The notes under the pieces are model-generated. The model was not told where the DNA came from and ran no database searches. It saw nothing but the letters and a program-made list of their open reading frames with translations. Shown piece after piece: positions 5,665-11,030 of a stretch of 11,030 nucleotides of DNA. Each line of letters opens with the position of its first letter. Position 1 is the stretch's first letter. Source of the stretch: Candidatus Rifleibacteriota bacterium. GTDB taxonomy: Bacteria > Vulcanimicrobiota > Xenobia > Xenobiales > Xenobiaceae. Where the stretch lies: the NCBI GenBank assembly GCA_900772775.1, contig CAAGRW010000018.1:1-11030 (forward strand), written 5' to 3'. The position numbers and the translations under genes were made by a program.

Positions 5665-7266
5665 ATGGCAAGCATAGCTGAGTTAAGTCAACTGCTGAAA
5701 CATGCTGAAGTTATAGGCGATCCTTGTGTGGAAGTTAGCGGCCTAAGTTGCGATTCTCGACAAGTAAAGCCCGGAGATCTTTTTGTTTGTGTTACCGGAT
5801 TCCAAAGCGACGGTCACGTTTTTGCCGCCGACGCCGTAGCTAAGGGCGCCAAAGCTTTGGTAGTAGAGCATATTCCCGACAATGTCGTCGATTCTGGGGT
5901 TACTTTCATCAAAACCTCAAAGACCCGTCGGGCTTTAGCTATTTTAGCAGCCCACTTTTTTGGTAATCCAGCTCAAAAATTGCTCAATATTGGCATTACC
6001 GGCACTAATGGCAAAACTACCACTTCCTATCTGGTAGAAGCTGTGCTAAAAGCTGCCGGGTACGATCCTGGCATGTTGGGCACTATCGAAGCTCACGTGG
6101 CTGGAAGTGTTCAGAAGCTTTCCAATACTACTCCCGGCTCTTTCGATTTGCATAAAATATTCGCTCAAATGGTCGAAGCTGGACAAGATAGTGTCGTTAT
6201 GGAAGTCTCTTCTCACGCTATTGCTTTAGATCGAGTTTATGGCATACCTTACGATATTGCTGTTTTTACCAACTTAACTCAGGATCATTTGGATTTCCAT
6301 GGCACTATGGAAAACTATTTCCAAGCCAAGGCGAAACTCTTCACTCGTCTGGGCGTTTATGGTGAAAGGGCGGTGGGCCCCTTTGCTGTGATCAATTTAG
6401 ATGATCCTTACAGCGAACGTCTTATCGAACTTATCAAAGATAGAGTTCCGGTTATCACTTACGGAACTAGTCACAAGGCTGATGTGCGTGCTTTCAATGT
6501 AGTGGCCGGCCCCAGCGGTTTGAGTTTTACGCTCGAAACCAGAGTTGGCGAGCGCGATGTCAATTTGCAATTGTCAGGTTTGTTTAATTTGCACAACGCT
6601 TTAGCGGCCGCTGCTGTAGGTATGGCTTTGCGTATAGGCCTGGATTGTGTGGTCAAGGCTCTCGAATCGGTGACAGCAGTTCCTGGTCGCTTCCAATTAG
6701 TGCGTATGGGACAGAACTTCACCGTTATTGTTGATTATGCTCATACTCCTGATGGTTTGGAGCATTTGCTTGACTCAGCCCGTTTAATTACTACCGGACG
6801 CCTTTGTTTAGTCTTCGGTTGCGGAGGTGATCGTGACAAGGGTAAACGTCCGATTATGGGGCGTTTGGCTGTGGAAAAAGCCGACAAAGTTTATATCACG
6901 ACCGACAATCCGCGCAGTGAAGCTCCTGAGAGAATTGTTAAGCAAATATTGTCTGGCATTTCTACCGCCAATATGGAACATGTAGAAATTATCTACGATA
7001 GAGCCGAAGCTATAGAAAAAGCAATAAGCAATGCCAAACCTGGCGATACCGTCGTGATTGCTGGTAAAGGACATGAAACTTATCAAAAGTTCGGCGATCG
7101 CACTATTCACTTTGACGATGTAGAGCAAGCCAAGAAAGCGTTAAGCAAGTCTGCTCTTCAGTCTGGAGCTTTTGACAATTTGGCCGTCAGCCGTATTCGT
7201 ATGCAAACGGCTTGGAACCGTCGAGCTTTGGATCATAGTCGCTACGTTTTTGGCAGCGCTCTTTAA
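5665..7266 (+). CDS. murE: UDP-MurNAc-L-Ala-D-Glu:meso-diaminopimelate ligase MurE, with C-terminal extension
   Basis: 533 residues; a cytoplasmic ATP-dependent ligase adding the third stem-peptide residue. The N-terminal UDP-binding domain has CDSRQVKPGDLFVCVTG (29-45). The central ATPase domain has the P-loop GTNGKTTT (113-120), SNTTPGSFD (153-161) in the substrate-binding position, MEVSSHAI (179-186), and NLTQDHLDFHGT (203-214). K222 of AKAKLF (221-226) is the expected carbamylated lysine. The C-terminal domain has GLFNLHNALAA (305-315), VPGRFQ (339-344), DYAHTPDGL (357-365) and GCGGDRDKGKRP (385-396). It then has DNPR (414-417), the signature for meso-diaminopimelate over lysine, and GKGHE (467-471). 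The family normally ends soon after a FDD...A..AL stretch (483-493). Here about 40 further residues follow, rich in Arg, Ser and aromatic residues and unrecognised. It begins 40 bases after ftsI. Confidence 0.96.
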   Translation: MASIAELSQLLKHAEVIGDPCVEVSGLSCDSRQVKPGDLFVCVTGFQSDGHVFAADAVAKGAKALVVEHIPDNVVDSGVTFIKTSKTRRALAILAAHFFGNPAQKLLNIGITGTNGKTTTSYLVEAVLKAAGYDPGMLGTIEAHVAGSVQKLSNTTPGSFDLHKIFAQMVEAGQDSVVMEVSSHAIALDRVYGIPYDIAVFTNLTQDHLDFHGTMENYFQAKAKLFTRLGVYGERAVGPFAVINLDDPYSERLIELIKDRVPVITYGTSHKADVRAFNVVAGPSGLSFTLETRVGERDVNLQLSGLFNLHNALAAAAVGMALRIGLDCVVKALESVTAVPGRFQLVRMGQNFTVIVDYAHTPDGLEHLLDSARLITTGRLCLVFGCGGDRDKGKRPIMGRLAVEKADKVYITTDNPRSEAPERIVKQILSGISTANMEHVEIIYDRAEAIEKAISNAKPGDTVVIAGKGHETYQKFGDRTIHFDDVEQAKKALSKSALQSGAFDNLAVSRIRMQTAWNRRALDHSRYVFGSAL

Positions 7267-7284
7267 TTTACACCTTCTTTAGGC

Positions 7285-7327
7285 AGTCCTCTCACCTTGA
7301 ATCTTTTGCGTTCCGGATGGGGGGACT
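7285..7327 (+). repeat. G-run hairpin in the murE-murF gap
   Basis: AGTCCTCTC (7285-7293) pairs with GGGGGGACT (7319-7327) over 9 bp, two of them G-U, around a 25-nt loop. It starts 18 bases after the murE stop, the same distance as the G-run hairpin after ftsL. The bases after it (TTGTTGTACAG) are not a clean T-tract, so I do not call a terminator. The rest of the 108-base gap holds no gene; ATCTAGAT, a perfect palindrome, lies at 7366-7373 directly before the murF start. Confidence 0.35.
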
Positions 7328-7374
7328 TTGTTGTACAGTTATCTTTTTAGAAACGGAACTTATCGATCTAGATT

Positions 7375-8865
7375 ATGGACAAAATTTGGCAAGCCGACGC
7401 TATGGCTCAGGTAATCAATGCTGAGCTGCCCCAAAATATTGCTGATTATTATTGTTTTACGGGGATTTTTACTGACAGTAGACATCCTGTCGTGGGTGGA
7501 TTGTTTGTGCCTTTATGTGGAGAGCGATTTAATGCTCATAATTTTGTAGAGTTGGCTTTGCAAGGAGGTGCTGCCGCTTCTCTTTGGTCAAAACGTGAAG
7601 CCGGAGAAATAGAAGTGCCGACCGCTTATCAAGATCGGATAATTTTTGTAGATTCTTGCTTGCAAGCTTACCTGTTACTTAGCGGTTATTATTTGCGCTG
7701 CTGTGGAGTGAAAGTTTTAGGCATAACTGGATCGGTGGGTAAAACTACCACTAAAGATTTTACTAAAGCTATTTTGAGCCAAAAATATAGCGTGGGAGCT
7801 ACTGTCGCCAATCACAATAATGAAGTCGGTTTTGCCGAGACTTTGCTTTCTTTAAACCAAGATAGTCAATGGGCAGTAGTAGAAATGGGCATGCGAGCTC
7901 GCGGAGAAATTGAACGCCTGGCTAAAATTGCCCAACCTCAAGTTAGCATTATTACTACAATAGGTGAGTCTCACTTAGAACGTCTGGGCAGCCGCCGAGA
8001 GATAGCTTTAGCTAAAGCCGAATTGCTGGACAATAGCTCGAAAGACGGCGTGGCCATTTTGCCTGCAGATTCCGATTTTTATGAACTTCTGTGCGAGCAT
8101 GCTCTAGGCAAGCGCGTCTCCTTTGCTGTAGATAATACTGAGGCTGATTGGCATTTGCTAAAAACAGAAGAGAAGATACGTTTGGGCGAAAAATCGACAA
8201 ATTCTGCCATGCGACGCCTTATTTGGGGACAAAAAGTGCGTTTTGCCTGCCCTGAAGGAGAAAAAGAACTTTTCTTGCCTGCGCCTGGTCGTCACAATTG
8301 CGCCAATATGTTGGCTGCTTTAGCGGCATGTTATGAAGTCGGCGTCTCGGTAGAGGAAGCTGCTCAGGGCTTGGCTTCTTGTGCACTTACGGGCAAGCGT
8401 TTGGAAATGGAAATAGCTCCGGACGGCACTATTTTAATCGATGATTCTTATAATGCTGCTCCGAGTTCGGTAAAAGCCGCTTTGCAATTGCTGGCTAAAT
8501 TGTCGGATTTATCAGTGGAAGCGGATTCGACTGTAAATAGCTTCTCTCAGAAAAGGCAGCGTATAGCTATTTTGGGAGACATGTTGGAGTTGGGAGACAA
8601 TGAACGGCAAATGCATGAAGAACTGGGAATTGTTTGTGCCAACTGTGGTGTAGATCTGCTAATTGGCGTGGGCGAACTTAGTCGCTATACGGTACGCAAA
8701 GCCCAAGAGCATGGCTTAAAAGCTGTTTGGGCTGCCGACTATGAGCAAGCTTCAGAGAAGTTGAAAGCTTTACGTCGTCCCGGCGATTATTTATTAGTAA
8801 AAGCTTCTCATTCGATCAATCTTTCTGCGTTGGCTCAAAAGGTTAGAGCCGATTATGTTGTATAA
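7375..8865 (+). CDS. murF: UDP-MurNAc-tripeptide:D-alanyl-D-alanine ligase MurF
   Basis: 496 residues, slightly long for the family. It adds the D-Ala-D-Ala dipeptide in the cytoplasm, completing UDP-MurNAc-pentapeptide. The N-terminal domain has FTDSRHPVVGGLFVPLCGER (32-51). The ATPase domain has P-loop GSVGKTTTKD (119-128), ANHNNEVGFAETLL (145-158), the MurF-typical VVEMGMRARGEI (168-179) and IGESHLERLG (196-205). The C-terminal domain has GRHNCANMLAALA (305-317), IDDSYNAAPSS (355-365), AILGDMLELG (398-407) and LLVKASHSINL (473-483). Carbamylated-lysine region: ALAKAELL (211-218), with K214 the likely residue. A Ser-rich insert (about 380-394) between the DDSYNAAP helix and the GDMLELG strand explains part of the extra length. 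The Shine-Dalgarno is poor; the start is placed by the conserved N-terminus. A 108-base gap separates it from murE. Confidence 0.96.
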   Translation: MDKIWQADAMAQVINAELPQNIADYYCFTGIFTDSRHPVVGGLFVPLCGERFNAHNFVELALQGGAAASLWSKREAGEIEVPTAYQDRIIFVDSCLQAYLLLSGYYLRCCGVKVLGITGSVGKTTTKDFTKAILSQKYSVGATVANHNNEVGFAETLLSLNQDSQWAVVEMGMRARGEIERLAKIAQPQVSIITTIGESHLERLGSRREIALAKAELLDNSSKDGVAILPADSDFYELLCEHALGKRVSFAVDNTEADWHLLKTEEKIRLGEKSTNSAMRRLIWGQKVRFACPEGEKELFLPAPGRHNCANMLAALAACYEVGVSVEEAAQGLASCALTGKRLEMEIAPDGTILIDDSYNAAPSSVKAALQLLAKLSDLSVEADSTVNSFSQKRQRIAILGDMLELGDNERQMHEELGIVCANCGVDLLIGVGELSRYTVRKAQEHGLKAVWAADYEQASEKLKALRRPGDYLLVKASHSINLSALAQKVRADYVV

Positions 8866-8897
8866 TTGGCAAGATTTTGGATTATAAAATTAAGGAA

Positions 8898-8902
8898 AGA
8901 GG
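8898..8902 (+). promoter_or_regulatory. Ribosome-binding site of mraY
   Basis: AGAGG, preceded by AAGGA at 8892-8896, lies 6 nt before the ATG at 8909 and supports that start. Confidence 0.6.
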
Positions 8903-8908
8903 CGCTTT

Positions 8909-9883
8909 ATGTGTAGTTTGCCTTGGCTGCATTCGGTTGGATTGGCCATTCTGACGGGGTTGGGATTGGCTTTAGTAAGTATGCCCATCTTTTTGCGTTG
9001 GGCTAAAGGTCACGGTTGGGGACAAGAAGTTAGAGAAGAGGGGCCTAAGGCTCATCTTTCAAAAGCCGGCACTCCTACTATGGGAGGTATAGTGCTTATT
9101 TTAGCCGGTTTAATCGCTAGCTTTTGGGCTCCCAACACTTTAGACCTATGGATTTTCCGCTTCACGGTAATGGTTTGCGCCGGTTTGGGTATGGTCGACG
9201 ATTTGAGCAAACTTATGAAACATCGCAGCTTGGGCTTAAAAGCGCGTCATAAGATGGCCGTATTGCTTGTCCTGGGATTGATCCTTTTCGGCTATTTGGC
9301 TTTTACACGTCAAAACTTTGGTGTAAATGTGCCTTTAGTCGGTTTTGTGGGCAGTGCCTGGGCTGTATTGGCCGTTACCCTTTTGCTTACTAGCGGTACT
9401 GTCAATGCCGTAAATTTGACTGACGGTTTAGACGGCTTAGCTGGAGGCACATGTACGGCTGCTCTGTTAGCTTATGCAATTATTGCTGCTCATACAGGCC
9501 ATATTGAATTGTGTGTTGCTTCTGCAGCTATGGCTGGAGCTTGCGTAGGTTTCCTTTGGTACAATGTTTTTCCCGCCCGAGTTTTTATGGGTGACACCGG
9601 GTCTTTGGCTTTAGGTGGAGCTTTGGCCGCTTTGGCTCTTTTAACTGGCACAGAATTTTTGTTAGTTTTGGTGGGTGGAATTTTCGTTATAGAGGCTCTT
9701 TCTGTAATTATGCAAGTCTCTTATTTTAAACTTACTCATGGTAAGCGCATCTTCAAGATGAGCCCTATTCATCATCATTTTGAATTGAGTGGTTTGCACG
9801 AAGTACAAGTAACTGCTCGCTTTACGATTATTTCTGTAATTTTAGCTTTATTAGGCGTTCTTTACTGCTTGGGAGGTCTATAA
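8909..9883 (+). CDS. mraY: Phospho-N-acetylmuramoyl-pentapeptide-transferase MraY
   Basis: 324 residues, normal for MraY, and mostly hydrophobic with about ten membrane segments. It moves phospho-MurNAc-pentapeptide from UDP to undecaprenyl phosphate at the inner face of the membrane, making lipid I. Visible motifs: KAGTPTMGG (52-60); the Mg-site pair D97-D98 in MVDDLSKL (95-102); GLKARHK (109-115); NAVNLTDGLDGLAGG (166-180) with N169, D172 and D175; FMGDTGSLALGG (226-237) with D229; and the C-terminal loop SPIHHHFELSG (285-295) with its triple histidine. All catalytic residues expected for the family are present. It starts 43 bases after murF and its stop codon directly abuts the murD ATG, so the two are almost certainly co-transcribed and translationally coupled. 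Confidence 0.97.
   Translation: MCSLPWLHSVGLAILTGLGLALVSMPIFLRWAKGHGWGQEVREEGPKAHLSKAGTPTMGGIVLILAGLIASFWAPNTLDLWIFRFTVMVCAGLGMVDDLSKLMKHRSLGLKARHKMAVLLVLGLILFGYLAFTRQNFGVNVPLVGFVGSAWAVLAVTLLLTSGTVNAVNLTDGLDGLAGGTCTAALLAYAIIAAHTGHIELCVASAAMAGACVGFLWYNVFPARVFMGDTGSLALGGALAALALLTGTEFLLVLVGGIFVIEALSVIMQVSYFKLTHGKRIFKMSPIHHHFELSGLHEVQVTARFTIISVILALLGVLYCLGGL
9871..9876 (+). promoter_or_regulatory. murD ribosome-binding site inside the end of mraY
   Basis: GGGAGG within the last mraY codons, 7 nt before the murD ATG at 9884. Ribosomes ending mraY at 9881-9883 would be positioned to restart on murD. Confidence 0.7.
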
Positions 9884-11030
9884 ATGAATGACTCCGGTAT
9901 TATCCATGATTATAAAGGTAAAAATATCGCTGTTTTAGGCATGGGCAAGAGCGGCATCGCTTTGGCTGAAGTGCTTAGCCAACGTGGAGCTCACGTTTTG
10001 GTTAGCGATACCAGAAAAGCCGAACAGTTAGTGGCTGCTGTCGAAGCTTTAAGTAAACTTCCCGTAGAATACGAATGTGGCGGCCATTCTGAGCGTGTGC
10101 TTAAAAGTGATATTATCGTTATTAGCCCCGGTGTTTCAATTCATAGCCCTCTAATAGAAAAAGCTCTTTCTATGGGTGTAAAAGTATTGGGCGAAGTAGA
10201 AATTGCTTGGAGTATTTCTCCAGCTCCTTTTATTGCTGTAACCGGTACTAATGGTAAATCTACTACAGTTACTTTAATTGATCGCATGTTGGGAGAGCGC
10301 TCCGTATTGGCTGGCAATATTGGCAATCCCTTGGTAGCCGAAGTTGGTAAGGCTCGCCCTGATGGTTTCGTTACCGCAGAAATATCAAGTTTTCAGCTGG
10401 AAAGTGTCGATCAATTCCATCCTCATATTGGCGTACTTACCAATGTTACGCCTGATCATTTAGATCGCCATCCCAATTTAGACGAATACTTTGCTGCTAA
10501 AGCTCGCCTTTTTGCTCGTATGGGCCCCAAAGATTTGGCTGTTTTTAGCGACGACGATCCTGAAGCCAAACGTATGGCCAAGCTTTTACGTGAAGGTCAA
10601 TTGCCCGCCTGGTTGCCTACTTATCCTGCTCCCGAAGTTCCGGCTTGCCCTCATATTATGACCTTTTCGATTGATCATCCTGTAGCTAAAGGAACTTGGT
10701 ACGAAAACGGCCTTATTTGGTATCGCAATGAATCGTGTGCCGAACCTGTGGTCGAGTGGAATGAAGACGAATATCCTGGTTTACCCGGCCCTCACAATTT
10801 GGCTAACGCTTTGGCTGCTACTGCCGTAGCTCGCTTTCTCCATATCGATCAAGAGACTATTCGCCGCGCTTTTGAAGCTCACAAACCTTTGCATTATCGT
10901 ATGGAAGAAGTGCGCAATTATAAAGGCGTGCGTTTTATCGATGATTCCAAGGCTACCAACACTAGTTCAGTAATAGCTGCCGTTGAAGCTTTTAAGAGCG
11001 GTCCTTTGGCGCTAATTGCCGGAGGTAAAG
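9884..11030 (+). CDS. murD: UDP-N-acetylmuramoyl-L-alanine:D-glutamate ligase MurD, 3' end outside window
   Basis: The first 382 codons plus one base are present; the family is usually about 450 residues, so roughly the last 70 are missing because the window ends. It adds D-Glu to UDP-MurNAc-L-Ala in the cytoplasm. The Rossmann-like UDP-binding domain has IAVLGMGKSGIALAE (15-29) and IVISPGVSIHSPLI (78-91). The ATPase domain has P-loop GTNGKSTT (121-128), GNIGNPL (144-150), AEISSFQLE (165-173) and NVTPDHLDRH (187-196), with K206 of YFAAKARLF (202-210) as the likely carbamylated lysine. The C-terminal domain has LPGPHNLANALAA (300-312), HKPLHYRMEEV (333-343), FIDDSKATN (351-359) and IAGGK (378-382). 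The ATG follows the mraY stop without a gap. No frameshift or missing residue is seen in the part present. Confidence 0.96.
   Translation, partial: MNDSGIIHDYKGKNIAVLGMGKSGIALAEVLSQRGAHVLVSDTRKAEQLVAAVEALSKLPVEYECGGHSERVLKSDIIVISPGVSIHSPLIEKALSMGVKVLGEVEIAWSISPAPFIAVTGTNGKSTTVTLIDRMLGERSVLAGNIGNPLVAEVGKARPDGFVTAEISSFQLESVDQFHPHIGVLTNVTPDHLDRHPNLDEYFAAKARLFARMGPKDLAVFSDDDPEAKRMAKLLREGQLPAWLPTYPAPEVPACPHIMTFSIDHPVAKGTWYENGLIWYRNESCAEPVVEWNEDEYPGLPGPHNLANALAATAVARFLHIDQETIRRAFEAHKPLHYRMEEVRNYKGVRFIDDSKATNTSSVIAAVEAFKSGPLALIAGGK

Noticed and set aside
5238..5675. - strand frame of 145 codons over the end of ftsI
   Set aside because: Antisense shadow of the transpeptidase domain including the KTGT region; no start signal.
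1962..11030. Possible mobile element, prophage or foreign insertion within the cluster
   Set aside because: Gene order, codon use and protein motifs are uniform from rsmH to murD; no transposase, integrase, terminal repeats or target duplications seen.

Overview
The window is the front half of a bacterial division and cell-wall (dcw) gene cluster. It carries rsmH (mraW), an ftsL-like gene, ftsI (a class B penicillin-binding protein), murE, murF, mraY and the first 382 codons of murD, all on the + strand. To the left, on the - strand, lies the first 365 codons of an FAD-dependent amine-oxidase-family oxidoreductase that runs off the window. About 870 bases of mostly non-coding sequence separate the two divergent units.

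Organism: the gene order rsmH-ftsL-ftsI-murE-murF-mraY-murD is common in Bacillota and several other phyla. Codon use is slightly AT-leaning (GCT for Ala, TTG/TTA for Leu). RsmH has a C-terminal cysteine cluster, of a kind I associate with clostridial and negativicute homologues. MurE carries the DNPR signature of meso-diaminopimelate-adding enzymes. A Bacillota member, perhaps a negativicute, is my best guess, but the window does not settle it. There is one PBP gene in the ftsI slot, it has no PASTA domains, and no second spoVD-like PBP follows it.

Layout: 1-1095 (-) oxidoreductase with a GTG start and a strong AGGTGG ribosome-binding site. 1096-1961 is a divergent intergenic region: an AT-rich tract at about 1282-1350, an operator-like dyad at 1484-1499, the best sigma-70-type promoter candidate at 1553-1581, then a leader of about 370 nt with a small doubtful ORF. 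mraZ, the usual first gene of this cluster, is not present in that position. 1962-2951 rsmH; 3037-3513 ftsL; 3514-3746 a 233-base gap with two hairpins, one resembling an intrinsic terminator; 3747-5624 ftsI; 5665-7266 murE; 7267-7374 a 108-base gap with a G-run hairpin; 7375-8865 murF; 8909-9883 mraY; 9884 onward murD.

How the genes work together: MurD adds D-Glu to UDP-MurNAc-L-Ala, MurE adds (by motif) meso-diaminopimelate, and MurF adds D-Ala-D-Ala. MraY transfers the finished phospho-MurNAc-pentapeptide to undecaprenyl phosphate. FtsI cross-links the septal peptidoglycan and FtsL is a small bitopic scaffold of the division machine. RsmH methylates C1402 of 16S rRNA. The later cluster members (ftsW, murG, murC and so on) would be expected to the right but are not visible.

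The protein-coding part is conventional. I do not see an undescribed defence, mobile or biosynthetic system. The parts worth a second look are the non-coding ones: the missing mraZ and its replacement leader, a long hairpin starting at the rsmH stop codon, two hairpins that display a Shine-Dalgarno-like sequence in their loops at unusual distance from the start, and the terminator-like structure between ftsL and ftsI.
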